Positions 52,177-60,795 of a stretch of 64,000 bases of DNA are shown here, in pieces; the first letter of the stretch is position 1; each line of letters starts with the position of its first letter. The stretch covers positions 33,958 to 97,957 of the forward strand of contig NZ_JASATW010000022.1 of the NCBI RefSeq assembly GCF_030405905.1, in the 5' to 3' direction. A program made the position numbers and the translations under genes. The notes beneath the pieces were generated by a model, which worked only from the letters and a program-made list of their open reading frames with translations, was not told the DNA's origin and made no database searches. Origin of the DNA: Sphaerothrix gracilis. Lineage in GTDB: Bacteria > Cyanobacteriota > Cyanobacteriia > Phormidesmidales > Phormidesmidaceae.

Positions 52177-53424
52177 TCAACTAGCGTTGGGTTGGGCTGG
52201 TCGATGAGGTAATTCCAATTCACCTTCAACGAGAGTTGAGGATGAACTCTGATCAGGCTTTTGAGAGATGCCAAGGGCTTGTAGAGGGCTGTTGAGAACA
52301 TCCACTAAATTAGCTGTGGCATAATTCATCAAGTCGTTTGGATCAATCAGTACCCATCCTTGAGCTGTTAATTCGCGGAGCTCAAAGTGCAAATGTGGCC
52401 CAGTAGAGTTGCCAGTGCTACCAACCAAGCCAACAACCTCGCCCTGCTTAATTTGCTCCCCAGGACGTACCAGGATTTGAGACAGGTGAGGATAGCGGGT
52501 TTCTTGGGTGCCATTCTCGTGGCGCAGCATCACAGTTAAGCCATATCCTCCCAGATACTCAGCAGTAATCACCTCGCCATCTTTGGCTGCGAGGACCGGA
52601 GTGCCTTCGGGAACTGCTAAGTCAACCCCAGCATGAAAGCGACGTTCCTGAAAAATGGGATGGTTGCGCCAGCCAAACAAAGACGTAATCGGTGCTGGAA
52701 TCGAGAGTGGAAAAATAAATTCTTCTGCGCCTCTTCTCAATAGGCTTAAGGGGCGTAGCTTATCATTTAAGACCTCACGGCTAATGACATTCAATTTGCT
52801 GACCGTAGTACCGTTTCCTCTATTAGTCTCAGGCTCGTAGGAAACTCTAGCTTCCCGACGACTTCCAGATAGCTGATCTGCTGTTGGGATTTCTCCATCG
52901 CTAGCCTGCAAAGTCGCACCACAGCTACGCTTCAGAACTTCTCCACCCTCTGCGGTAAATTGGCAGCTTGTAGAGCGCTCAAGAAACACTAGCGAAGGAC
53001 TGTCAGGCGACGGTGTGGCCCCAAGACTGTAGTCAGTTGGGTCGATGAAGTTGGTGTTGAACTCTACTGGTGCTTGAACCTCAGAGCGTGGCGTACTGAG
53101 GACTGAAGCTTCATCTACGAACTCAGGTTCAGACAAATCCGTTTCCACAGTTGGGGCCGTAGTAACCTGAGGGCGCAACAGCACTTCTGCTGAGGTTTCC
53201 ACCGGGGCGCTGTCTGCAGGTGCAATTGGGAGGCTAGGCGTGGTTGAAACTGGGGCTTCGACTAAAGCTGGAGCTTCAATTTCTACCTCAGCTTCAGCCC
53301 AGGCTGGAAGCATCGCCAGAACTACACTACTCAATAATCCAAGGCTCCCCAGCGAACATACTCGTTCGAGTCTAGAAAAATTATTAGAAGCGTTCGATTT
53401 ACTAAAAAGCGACTTCGATTTCAT
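52177..53424 (-). CDS. Secreted M23 metallopeptidase
   Basis: 415 residues from ATG 53424 (a longer frame starts at 53469). Signal peptide (about 1-45), a Pro/Thr/Glu-rich low-complexity stretch (45-130), a region with a Cys pair (about 150-165), then a LytM/M23 domain (about 240-375): RRFHAGVDLAVPEG supplies His and Asp, GPHLHFELREL the other His. It cuts peptide bridges of peptidoglycan and is a zinc enzyme. It is divergent from a second M23 gene, with an operator-like repeat between them. Confidence 0.88.
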   Translation of the reverse strand: MKSKSLFSKSNASNNFSRLERVCSLGSLGLLSSVVLAMLPAWAEAEVEIEAPALVEAPVSTTPSLPIAPADSAPVETSAEVLLRPQVTTAPTVETDLSEPEFVDEASVLSTPRSEVQAPVEFNTNFIDPTDYSLGATPSPDSPSLVFLERSTSCQFTAEGGEVLKRSCGATLQASDGEIPTADQLSGSRREARVSYEPETNRGNGTTVSKLNVISREVLNDKLRPLSLLRRGAEEFIFPLSIPAPITSLFGWRNHPIFQERRFHAGVDLAVPEGTPVLAAKDGEVITAEYLGGYGLTVMLRHENGTQETRYPHLSQILVRPGEQIKQGEVVGLVGSTGNSTGPHLHFELRELTAQGWVLIDPNDLMNYATANLVDVLNSPLQALGISQKPDQSSSSTLVEGELELPHRPAQPNAS

Positions 53425-53543
53425 ACTGATTTCATACCGATGCTTTAAGTTTGTAGCCCCAGGCACCACTCCGGCAGCTACTCAGATATGGCAACTCTGT
53501 TCATAAAAAGCATAGCTTGTGAAATGCAAAATCACCTGAAAAT

Positions 53544-53559
53544 CTGAAATATTATTCAG
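53544..53559. promoter_or_regulatory. ArsR/SmtB-like operator between two M23 genes
   Basis: CTGAA (53544-53548), spacer ATATTA, TTCAG (53555-53559). The sequence around it (TCTGAAATATTATTCAGGCG, then ACACCATG) parallels that at 52054-52083, so the two operator regions look homologous. It lies 82 nt before the 53642 gene. Confidence 0.6.
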
Positions 53560-53641
53560 GCGTTACACCATGCAGCCTGTTCTAAGGCATAATTCGGCAG
53601 ACCTTTAGTCGCTGACCCCAACGGTGAGGAGTGTAACCCAG

Positions 53642-54262
53642 ATGAATAGACGGATAGATCTGCCTTTGTGCTGGCGTCAGGGTTGGCTCATGCGCAGCAT
53701 CTGCTTTGCTCTAGGTATGGCTTTGGTGGGTGTCCTAAACTTGCTAGTGCTCTCTCAACCTGCTTTCGGCCTGAGCGAAAGCATTGCTTTGTGGCAGCAA
53801 GCCTCTTTTCCAGTCGAAAACTTTCAGGCTTACACATCTGCTTTTGGCTACCGCACCTCCCCCACTGGTGGCGGTGGCTCTCAGTTTCACTACGGACTCG
53901 ATATGGCAGCCCCGCAGGGTAGCTATGTGCGCAACTGGTGGAGCGGCAAAGTGATTGAGATATCTGATCATACGAGTTGTGGCACGTCTGCCGTCATTCA
54001 ATCTGGACAGTGGGAGCATCGCTACTGTCATATGAGCGGTTGGGTTGAGGTCTCCAACGGCAGGCGGTATTTGGTTGATCCAGATGGCAGCATCCGCTAT
54101 GAGCAGGGGCAAGAGTTGCCCACTGGAGAACGACTGGGCCGTGTGGGCATGACCGGACGCACCACTGGGCCGCATCTGCATTGGATGCTGAAATTTAATG
54201 GTGAATGGGTTGACCCTGGTCTGGTATTGAGGGCCATGTATGAAGCCCAGCAAGCAGGTTGA
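53642..54262 (+). CDS. Secreted M23 metallopeptidase, small
   Basis: 206 residues from ATG 53642, with GAGGAG upstream (the in-frame GTG 53624 lies within that site). Signal peptide (cleavage near QPAFG). M23 domain with SQFHYGLDMAAPQG (His, Asp), HRYCHMSGW and GPHLHWMLKF. A Cys pair (TSCGTS, RYCHM) may form a disulfide. The start of the CPBP protease gene overlaps its end by 23 nt. Possible zinc-dependent regulation of a zinc enzyme is suggested by the operator upstream. Confidence 0.85.
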   Translation: MNRRIDLPLCWRQGWLMRSICFALGMALVGVLNLLVLSQPAFGLSESIALWQQASFPVENFQAYTSAFGYRTSPTGGGGSQFHYGLDMAAPQGSYVRNWWSGKVIEISDHTSCGTSAVIQSGQWEHRYCHMSGWVEVSNGRRYLVDPDGSIRYEQGQELPTGERLGRVGMTGRTTGPHLHWMLKFNGEWVDPGLVLRAMYEAQQAG

Positions 54263-55091
54263 CCAGTTTCGCCGGTTAGTCAGCCAACTTTCTATCTCTG
54301 CTGCTCCTATTCGGGTGATTGGGTTTTTATTAGTTTTAGCGCTGGTCTGGGTGCCGATCGCGCTCCCACTTTACCTGTGGTTCGGCACAACGACATCTCT
54401 AAGTGTGGTGCCGTTGGTTTTGCTGTATGGCCTTTTTGTGTTGGGTCTTCAGATCTGGGGTAAACGAGTACACCACCATTCAAAACCCTGGCAAGCGCAC
54501 GGCTTGGTTGAATCAGCTCAGAACTGGCGGGAGCTATTGACTGGCATTGTTATCGGGGTAGTGAGCCTAGGGCTGCTCTTTGGAATAGAAGGCTGGCTAG
54601 GCTGGCTGCGGTGGCAGGTGCTGCCACTAGCCTTCTGGCGTATCCTGCTTGAAGGCTTCCTCGTTGGCTTGGGAGTCAGTCTGGCCGAGGAACTTGTGTT
54701 TCGTGGTTGGCTGCTGGATGAGCTGCGCTATGACTGGGGCTTTTCAAGGGCGCTGTGGGCTAGCAGTTTTGTCTACGCTGCGCTCCATTTCATCAAGCCC
54801 TGGCAGGCTATTGTGAATGAGCTGCCGAGTTTTCCCGGATTATTGCTGCTAGGACTGACGCTGGGATGGGCTCGCCAGCGTACTCAAGGCAGATTGGGCC
54901 TAGCAATTGGTCTGCATGGAGGACTGGTATGGGGATATTACCTGGTGGATGTGGGGGACTTGGCTAGCTACACCCAGGTAGTGCCCAACTGGGTCACCGG
55001 AATTAACCAGAATCCCTTAGCTGGAGCTGTAGGAGTAGTATTTTTGTCCGTCATAGCAGCACTATTACGACAGGTGGATGGCGAAATTTGA
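54240..55091 (+). CDS. CPBP-family intramembrane metalloprotease
   Basis: 283 residues with about eight hydrophobic segments. Motif 1 EELVFRGWLLDEL (about 160-172), motif 2 FVYAALHFIKPWQ and motif 3 AIGLHGGLVWGYY define the CPBP/Abi family of glutamate-type membrane proteases. It overlaps the M23 gene start-to-stop, so they form a unit. Targets are unknown. Confidence 0.88.
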   Translation: MKPSKQVDQFRRLVSQLSISAAPIRVIGFLLVLALVWVPIALPLYLWFGTTTSLSVVPLVLLYGLFVLGLQIWGKRVHHHSKPWQAHGLVESAQNWRELLTGIVIGVVSLGLLFGIEGWLGWLRWQVLPLAFWRILLEGFLVGLGVSLAEELVFRGWLLDELRYDWGFSRALWASSFVYAALHFIKPWQAIVNELPSFPGLLLLGLTLGWARQRTQGRLGLAIGLHGGLVWGYYLVDVGDLASYTQVVPNWVTGINQNPLAGAVGVVFLSVIAALLRQVDGEI

Positions 55092-55186
55092 CCCAGTTTC
55101 AGATCAAGCCAGAGGAGCGGGCACTGCTAACCAAATTTGGAAGCCCCTTCGCTGACTACATGGCGTCAGTACGTCGATGGCTGTAG
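55091..55186 (+). pseudogene. C-terminal fragment of an isoprenylcysteine methyltransferase-like gene
   Basis: The frame from 55091 to TAG 55186 reads TQFQIKPEERALLTKFGSPF, then ADYMASVRRWL. This matches the last 30 residues of ICMT-family membrane methyltransferases (PEE...L...FG..Y..Y...VRRW). The rest is missing: it is joined directly to the end of the CPBP gene, a deletion junction. Confidence 0.7.
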
Positions 55187-55235
55187 AGGGCTTTCGGACA
55201 ACAGACGCAATCCAGGCCAGGAAACTGTTCTAGAG

Positions 55236-55616
55236 TTAGTGTTCCTTTTTCCCGTGCAAGTGCCTGTTCTTGTCTGTTCTTCGGAGCTGACTGAGCCAAC
55301 CGAGCAGAATTTGCAGCATTTCCAGTTCATGCTTCCAGAACCGATAGTCGTTAGACCTGGTGACAAAACGCGAAAATGTCCACCGCCCCAACTCGATCAG
55401 TATATAGAGGGTGGCTGCGATGACGAGGTATTGCCAAAGGGTCAATCCCAGGGTCACACCGAATAGAAATCGCATCAAGAACGATGACTCCAGAATCGTA
55501 AACGGGATTTCAATCAGCGCTTCTGTCAGTACGACCTTCCACCCCACGCCGAAGAGCTTTTGCAAAATGGGGAAACGGTTCCCAAGGGCCTGAAAGAATG
55601 AGCGCAAATGTAGCAT
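55236..55616 (-). CDS. Small two-span membrane protein, unknown
   Basis: 126 residues with a hydrophobic block of two spans (about 38-60 and 65-85; FLMRFLFGVTLGLTLWQYLVIAATLYILIEL written in parts) and a basic tail RFWKHELEMLQILLGWL. It looks like a phosphate-starvation or DUF-type membrane protein, but I do not recognise it. It is convergent with the CPBP unit. Confidence 0.5.
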   Translation of the reverse strand: MLHLRSFFQALGNRFPILQKLFGVGWKVVLTEALIEIPFTILESSFLMRFLFGVTLGLTLWQYLVIAATLYILIELGRWTFSRFVTRSNDYRFWKHELEMLQILLGWLSQLRRTDKNRHLHGKKEH

Positions 55617-55727
55617 AGCGAGGAAGGGGTGGAATCCCTAAAGGCTTCTCATAATTCTTTCATAATTTTAGCCGTTTGGGTTATCACTACTAGAAATTAA
55701 TCAATTCAGCTCAAGGGTTAGTTCTCG

Positions 55728-56166
55728 TCCAGGTGGTCAGCTACTTCTCGATAAACCGCTGTAATGTGGCCGTCTGCTAGGGTGTAGAACACATTTCGCC
55801 CTTGGCGGCTTAACCAAGCGCTGAGATTTGGGCACCCGCAGTTGATGAGACACTGCCGACTCCCCCATTTTCACCGCTACCGCCAAATCGCAGACACAGA
55901 GTTCCTGCTGGTCGCCACGGGACTCAAACAGTTCCGCCGCCTGCTGTAAATCCGTCAGGGCCAACTCAAGCTCGCCAAACTGATAGCGTAGAATCCCGCG
56001 ATTGCCATAAGCCTCTGCCAGCTCAGGATTGAGCTGAATTGCAGTATCAAAGTCGGTCAGGGCGGCTTCGGCATTGTCCAGTTCGGTGTAGACTTTGCCC
56101 CGGTTGTAGTAGGCATCGGCATTGTCGGGGGCCAGGGCGCTCTCCTGGGGGATGAAGCTGTTCCGG
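55728..56166 (-). pseudogene. Chimera of duplicated TPR and arsR genes
   Basis: The minus-strand frame carries three TPR-like units nearly identical to residues of the 57528-58322 protein (YNRGKVYTELDNAEAALTDF, YGNRGILRYQFGELELAL), then at GDQQ switches straight to ELCVCDLAVAVKMGESAVSH from the ArsR protein at 57058-57468 and ends in garbled sequence. So a duplicated TPR-arsR segment lost its middle by recombination at the shared CAGCAGGA-like stretch. It is about 90% identical at DNA level to the parents in the TPR part. Confidence 0.8.
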
Positions 56167-56441
56167 TGGCCAATCGGCACTTTACTCGTCCACCCTATGG
56201 CATTACCCTGACGCAGCAGCAGCGCCTGCTGGCACTACACCACCAGGATATCTATTGCGGTACAGCGATTCCGGTGGTCCCGGCGGTTCAGCAGATTTTG
56301 GCGGGCCAAATCCGGCGTCCTTGGCAGGGCTTTATGGGACTAAGCGTAGAACCAGAGGCATTTTTCAGTGCCCTTGAGATATTAGGCTTGAGGTTAGTTA
56401 CCTCCACATCTTCCGAGCTAAGATTCCATGCATCCTCATGA
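56166..56441 (+). pseudogene. C-terminal fragment of a saccharopine-dehydrogenase-like gene
   Basis: From 56166 the frame reads ALHHQDIYCGTAIPVVPAVQ and QILAGQIRRPWQGFMG, then EPEAFFSALEILGL, resembling the end of saccharopine dehydrogenase-family reductases (TAIPVV, DGxIRRPG, VEP..F...L). The NAD-binding N-terminus is absent and the fragment abuts the TPR/arsR chimera. It overlaps the methyltransferase start by 14 nt. Confidence 0.5.
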
Positions 56442-57054
56442 ATCGACCATTCAAGAGCAGTACAACCAGCTTGCCCATATCTATGATTGGCGCTGGGGGC
56501 GATATACGTCCAATACCCTGTCATTTTTTAAAGCCTGGGCAGAGATCCCGACCACCGCTGTGGTGCTGGATATTGCCTGTGGGACAGGTGAGCTGGAACG
56601 CTTACTGCTCAGCGACGATCCGAATCGAGCTATTGTCGGAGTTGACATTTCTGAGCAAATGCTGGCGCAGGCCCGGCAAAAACTGTCAGGCTATGCCAAT
56701 TTGAGTTTTCAGCAGGCGATCGCCTCACAGCTTCCGTTCCCCGAACAATCCTTTGACATCGTGGTGTCGGCCAATGCCTTTCATTATTTTCCTGAACCTG
56801 AGATGGCCCTCAAGGAAATGAAGCGAGTTTTGAAACCGCAGGGCAGCGTGGTGATTTTAGACTGGTGTAAAGACTTTCTACTGTGCCGAGTGTGTGACTG
56901 GGTATTGAAACGATTGGACTCGGCCTATCAGCAGTGCTATACCGAGGCTGAACTGCATGGGTTGCTCAATGGCGCTGGGTTTCCCATTGCCCGTACTCAG
57001 CGAGTACGGTTTGATGTGGTCTGGGGGCTGATGGCAGTATCGGCTGGCCGTTAG
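56428..57054 (+). CDS. Class I SAM-dependent methyltransferase
   Basis: 208 residues with a Rossmann methyltransferase domain: motif I VVLDIACGTGELERLL (about 45-60), VGVDISEQMLAQARQ, SFDIVVSANAFHYFPEP and motif around LKPQGSVVILDW. It resembles UbiE/arsenite-methyltransferase-like enzymes, but the Cys set of ArsM is not present. Substrate unknown. It is convergent with arsR, 3 nt apart. Confidence 0.85.
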   Translation: MHPHESTIQEQYNQLAHIYDWRWGRYTSNTLSFFKAWAEIPTTAVVLDIACGTGELERLLLSDDPNRAIVGVDISEQMLAQARQKLSGYANLSFQQAIASQLPFPEQSFDIVVSANAFHYFPEPEMALKEMKRVLKPQGSVVILDWCKDFLLCRVCDWVLKRLDSAYQQCYTEAELHGLLNGAGFPIARTQRVRFDVVWGLMAVSAGR

Positions 57055-57057
57055 CGT

Positions 57058-57468
57058 TTACTCGTCAAGGTGCTCTGCCACCTCACGATAGACCGACATG
57101 ATATGGTCGTCGGCTAGACCGTAGTAAACGTTACGGCCTTGGCGGCGATACTTCACCAGGCGCTGCGATCGCAACACCCGCAGTTGATGAGACACTGCCG
57201 ACTCGCCCATTTTCACCGCTGCCGCGAGGTCGCAGACGCAGAGTTCCTGTTGCGCCAGGGCAGAGAGCAGCTTGAGCCGATGGGGGTCAGCTAGCGCACT
57301 AAAGAATTCCGCCATGCGCTGGGCTTTCTCAGTGGCTAGCACCTCAGACTGCACCTGGCGCACGTTATCCAAATGCACCAGAGATTCTTCGCAGGCGGGG
57401 GCGTCAGTAGTTTGAGTAGGTTGCGCTTTGGCAGAACGAGACTTGGCCATATAGGGGGTGCTCAGCAT
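57058..57468 (-). CDS. ArsR/SmtB-family zinc/cadmium-type repressor
   Basis: 136 residues. Winged HTH with FFSALADPHRLKLLSALAQQ, ELCVCDLAAAVKMGESAVSHQLRVLRS. ELCVCDL is the alpha-3N metal site, and DDHIMSVYREVAEHLDE gives the alpha-5 site (D-x-H ... H-x-x-E) of ZiaR/SmtB-type sensors. An N-terminal Cys (APACEES) may also bind metal. It should release DNA on Zn, Cd or similar. Two in-frame starts exist (57468, 57450). Its own upstream region has CTGAA-N6-TTCAG. Confidence 0.92.
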   Translation of the reverse strand: MLSTPYMAKSRSAKAQPTQTTDAPACEESLVHLDNVRQVQSEVLATEKAQRMAEFFSALADPHRLKLLSALAQQELCVCDLAAAVKMGESAVSHQLRVLRSQRLVKYRRQGRNVYYGLADDHIMSVYREVAEHLDE

Positions 57469-57499
57469 CTCTTCTTATGATACTGAGAATCATTACCAC

Positions 57500-57515
57500 C
57501 TGAAGATTTGTTCAG
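57500..57515. promoter_or_regulatory. ArsR/SmtB-type operator upstream of arsR
   Basis: CTGAA (57500-57504), spacer GATTTG, TTCAG (57511-57515), 32 nt before the arsR start. Same core and spacing as at 52055-52070 and 53544-53559, suggesting autoregulation. Confidence 0.65.
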
Positions 57516-57527
57516 ATAAAAGGCGGT

Positions 57528-58322
57528 TTAATCGCCCCTCTCAATCGTTTGCTGCACCTGCTGGATAAAGTACAGGGTTTGCTGATAGCCTTGCTGGTCG
57601 CCACGGGCCTCAAATAGCTCCGCCGCCTGCTGCAAATCCGTCAGGGCCAGCTCAAGATCGCCAAGCTGATAGCGCAAAAGTCCGCGATTGCCATAAGCCT
57701 CTGCCAGCTCAGGATTGAGCTGAATTGCGGTATCAAAGTCTGCCAGGGCAGCGGCGGCATTGCCCAGTTCGGTGTAAACTTTGCCCCGGTTGTAGTGAGC
57801 ATCGGCATTGTCGGGGTCAAGGGCGATCGCCTGATCTAGATCGCTCAGTGCCTGGGGCAAGCGCCCAGTCGCCGCCAAAATGATGCTGCGATCTAGGTAG
57901 GGTTGCACAAAATCAGGATCAAGCTCGATTGCCTGACTCGAATCAGCGATCGCCGCCTCAGCATTCGTCAGGTGAGAATAGGCTTCTCCTCGGTTGTAGA
58001 GGGTTTCCGCATGGTCGGGGCGAAGCTGAAGCGCCACAGAAAAGTCGTCAACCGCTTGCTCATAATCCCCCAGATCATGATGAGCAATGCCGCGATAGAA
58101 GTAGGCATCGGCATTGTCTGGATTGGCCGCAATGGCCTCGGTGTAGGTCGCGATCGCGGCCTCTAGCTGTCCTTGCTCAGCCTGCTGTAGGCCCTGCTCG
58201 ACTAACGGATCGGTGACAGCCGCAATCGTTGCAGTTCGTCCAGGTTCAGGAACCGACAGTCCGCTTACTACCGTAACGGCAAAGACCGTCAAACCGAGCA
58301 TCAACCCTCTGTGGCGTCTCAT
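57528..58322 (-). CDS. Secreted TPR-repeat protein
   Basis: 264 residues: signal peptide (MRRHRGLMLGLTVFAVTVVS) and six or seven TPR units from about residue 40 to 245 (AYFYRGIAHHDLGDYEQAVD; YGNRGLLRYQLGDLELALTD). It is a protein-protein scaffold in the periplasm or thylakoid lumen. It lies upstream of arsR (operator between them) on the same strand. Part of it was duplicated into the chimera at 55.7-56.2 kb. Confidence 0.82.
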   Translation of the reverse strand: MRRHRGLMLGLTVFAVTVVSGLSVPEPGRTATIAAVTDPLVEQGLQQAEQGQLEAAIATYTEAIAANPDNADAYFYRGIAHHDLGDYEQAVDDFSVALQLRPDHAETLYNRGEAYSHLTNAEAAIADSSQAIELDPDFVQPYLDRSIILAATGRLPQALSDLDQAIALDPDNADAHYNRGKVYTELGNAAAALADFDTAIQLNPELAEAYGNRGLLRYQLGDLELALTDLQQAAELFEARGDQQGYQQTLYFIQQVQQTIERGD

Positions 58323-58565
58323 TCTGACCTCCCAATAATGACAACCTGGACTCTTCTACGGCTCAGTTGCCTATGCAAGGGTAGATTAAAGCGCCGAAAC
58401 AGTAGCCAAAGGCAAAGCTGTGACGCTTATTAAACCTGATCTCTGTTTAGTGTAACGAGCGGTGTCTGCTCCCGGATTTCACATTGATTAAAAGAATAGT
58501 GTGATCCCAAAAACCCAAAATCAGGCAAAATCATAAACTGATTGACCATACTGTGGGAATACTGC

Positions 58566-60065
58566 ATGAGACGACAGCCGCCTCTATTAAGTTTGTTAGG
58601 CATCGTTAGCGGCTTGGTATTAGCCAATCCGGTGGAGGCTGCTCAGCTTCAGTTCTGGCGTTTTGACCCGCAGCAAAATCGGCTGGAGTTTACCACTGAC
58701 GCTGGGGTACAGCCTAGAGCGCAGCTATTGTCGAATCCCACCCGAATTGTGGTGGATTTGCCGGGTACGACCTTAGGCCAGCCCACGGTGAATCAGGCTG
58801 TAGAGGGGATGGTTAGAGCGATTCGCATCGGTCAGTTCGACGCTCAGACGACTCGATTAGTGATTGAGCTAGCTCCCGGCTATACCGTTGACCCGGCCCA
58901 GGTGATTGTGCAAGGACAAACGCCTCAACAGTGGATGGTGCAACTGCCAACGCCTGAGGCAGTGACTGTGCCTGACCAGACTGCCAACCGGGTCGAAGCT
59001 GAGCCAGTCGCCGGAACAGCCACTCAGGTAGAAGCGATTCGGACAACCCCCGATGGCTTTTTCATTCGCACTTCTGGGGCCAGTCCTGATCTGAGGGTTG
59101 ACCGCTCCAGCGAGACTCAGGTGGTGCTGCAACTCAGCGATGCGGCGGTGACTGCTGCGTTCGCCGCGCAAACGCCCCCGCTCAATGCCTTTGGGGTCAG
59201 TGCCTGGGAGGTTCAACCGCTGACCCTAGACGGCAAACCCGCCCTCCAGATCGTCCTGAGCGTACCGGCTAATAGCGCCGCTGATTGGCGAGCGACGGTC
59301 AGCAATGGCAGTGGCATTGTGATTTTGCCGCCCAGGGGCGTGGCGATCGCTACAACACCCCCCAATAATGCAGAGTCTGAGTCTTCTGCTCAGCCTGCGG
59401 CAGAGCCGCCTCCCATTGCCGTGCAGCCCCCACCTCGGCAAGCTCCAGTGCTGCCCCCTCAGCCGGAACCCACGTTGCCCACGACTCCACCGATGCCGGA
59501 GTCGAACCCGGTTATTCCCCAGCAGGCGGTTACCATCGTGATTGACCCTGGCCACGGCGGACGTGACCCAGGAGCGATCGGCATCGGCGGACTGCGGGAA
59601 AAGGATGTCGTGTCATCCATTGCTTACGAAGTCGCCGCTATTCTGGAGCAGAGCGGAGTGCGGGTGATTCTCACCCGGGCCGACGACCGCGAGATTGATT
59701 TAGACCCTCGGGTCCAGATTGCCGAACGGGCAGACGCTGATCTCTTCGTCAGTATTCATGCCAATGCCATTAGCCTAGAACGCCCCGATGTGAACGGCTT
59801 GGAGACTTATTACTACAGCTCTGGCTATGACTTAGCTCAGACAATCCATCAGACAATCTTACGAGCATTGAATATCCCTGATCGCGGTGTGCGGCAGGCG
59901 CGATTTTACGTCATTCGCAATACCTCAATGCCCGCTGTGCTGGTCGAAACTGGCTTTGTCACGGGAGCACAGGATGCCCAGAACTTCAACGACCCAGCTT
60001 GGCGACAGCAAATGTCGCAGGCGATCGCCGCAGGCATCATGCAGTACGTCCAGCAGCAACTCTAA
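58566..60065 (+). CDS. N-acetylmuramoyl-L-alanine amidase with AMIN domains
   Basis: 499 residues from ATG 58566 (GGGAA upstream). Signal peptide (about 1-25), an AMIN-type beta domain (about 27-130) and a second similar region (about 150-260), a Pro-rich linker (about 275-320), then Amidase_3 (about 325-497): VIDPGHGGRDPGAIG (His, Glu region), GLREKDVVS, VSIHANAIS and VLVETGFVTG. A zinc amidase that splits septal peptidoglycan, like cyanobacterial AmiC, which also opens septal junctions in filamentous species. Confidence 0.93.
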   Translation: MRRQPPLLSLLGIVSGLVLANPVEAAQLQFWRFDPQQNRLEFTTDAGVQPRAQLLSNPTRIVVDLPGTTLGQPTVNQAVEGMVRAIRIGQFDAQTTRLVIELAPGYTVDPAQVIVQGQTPQQWMVQLPTPEAVTVPDQTANRVEAEPVAGTATQVEAIRTTPDGFFIRTSGASPDLRVDRSSETQVVLQLSDAAVTAAFAAQTPPLNAFGVSAWEVQPLTLDGKPALQIVLSVPANSAADWRATVSNGSGIVILPPRGVAIATTPPNNAESESSAQPAAEPPPIAVQPPPRQAPVLPPQPEPTLPTTPPMPESNPVIPQQAVTIVIDPGHGGRDPGAIGIGGLREKDVVSSIAYEVAAILEQSGVRVILTRADDREIDLDPRVQIAERADADLFVSIHANAISLERPDVNGLETYYYSSGYDLAQTIHQTILRALNIPDRGVRQARFYVIRNTSMPAVLVETGFVTGAQDAQNFNDPAWRQQMSQAIAAGIMQYVQQQL

Positions 60066-60074
60066 TTTTAGGAA

Positions 60075-60548
60075 TTAACCACTAGGCGTTGTTAGTGCCA
60101 AAGCTTTGACATTTGCCAGACAGCAACTCCCCTGAGGATTATTCACCTCGCAACCGCAGCGGCCAGCTTGAATGTGATGGGTGATTGAGGCCATAACAGA
60201 TTGCGCTCCCTGCTGCTCGACGGTAGTTTTTATCCGCTGGCGAGTCCAGCCAAAGCAGTAACAGACTGGGACGTTCTCGTCCAGGTCTTTCTGAAATACC
60301 GACACCGTTAAGTCAGTTGTGGTGAAGGTTTGCCCTTTGGCTGAAAAGTAGACCACCGAGCAGCAAACCTCCGGGCAAAAGCGATAGATCTGCTCAGGAT
60401 TCAGTTCTGCTAGAGCGATCGGGGTTAACAAACTCTTGAGAGTGATGAGATCGACTGATTTCCCTACATGGTGGCACCGGGGACACCCGCCTGCCGTTGT
60501 TTTTGAGTTGTCAGCTTCGTTGGGTTCTGGACAACAGCATGGACTCAT
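60075..60548 (-). CDS. CopZ-like Fe-S metallochaperone
   Basis: 157 residues, Cys-rich: MSPCCCPEP, GGCPRCHHVG, RFCPEVCCSVVYFSAKG, VCYCFGWTR and C-terminal HIQAGRCGCEVNNPQGSCC. The N-terminal layout matches the Zn and 2Fe-2S domain of CopZ-type proteins and the stand-alone putative metallochaperones next to mer genes. It follows merF by 20 nt. A decayed paralogue is at 18382-18675. Confidence 0.82.
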   Translation of the reverse strand: MSPCCCPEPNEADNSKTTAGGCPRCHHVGKSVDLITLKSLLTPIALAELNPEQIYRFCPEVCCSVVYFSAKGQTFTTTDLTVSVFQKDLDENVPVCYCFGWTRQRIKTTVEQQGAQSVMASITHHIQAGRCGCEVNNPQGSCCLANVKALALTTPSG

Positions 60549-60567
60549 GGTGATGGTCTCGCAAATG

Positions 60568-60795
60568 TCATTTGTCGCATTGCCGCGATCGCCGATATCG
60601 CCAGTAAGACCAAAGGGTCACTCCTATCATGACTCCCATTGCGGGCAGCAAAACCAAATCCAGATAGCCGACCCAAGCACCTAACCCTAGCAATCCTAAA
60701 GAGAACACCAAAACGGGTGTAAAGCAGCAAAGGGCGATCATAGCCGTGCCAGCCAGACTGGCAATGAGTCTATTTTTGGCTCGCATTTTCCCCAT
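60568..60795 (-). CDS. merF: Mercury transport protein MerF
   Basis: 75 residues with two membrane spans (about 8-35, 38-60) and the vicinal Cys motif ALCCFTPVLVF in the first; MerF carries Hg(II) inward to the reductase. The start is uncertain: ATG 60795 or 60786; both overlap the end of merR. A second Cys is near the end (SRQCDK). No merA is visible in this window, so the system here is incomplete. Confidence 0.88.
   Translation of the reverse strand: MGKMRAKNRLIASLAGTAMIALCCFTPVLVFSLGLLGLGAWVGYLDLVLLPAMGVMIGVTLWSYWRYRRSRQCDK

Noticed and set aside
53418..53435. Another ATTTCAT-N4-ATTTCAT match
   Set aside because: It overlaps the start codon and first codons of the M23 gene read on the other strand, so chance from coding sequence is likely; not counted in the regulon.
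59498..59520. tRNA-like string (GAGTCGAACCCGG)
   Set aside because: It lies inside the amidase linker coding sequence and no acceptor stem or cloverleaf can be formed around it.
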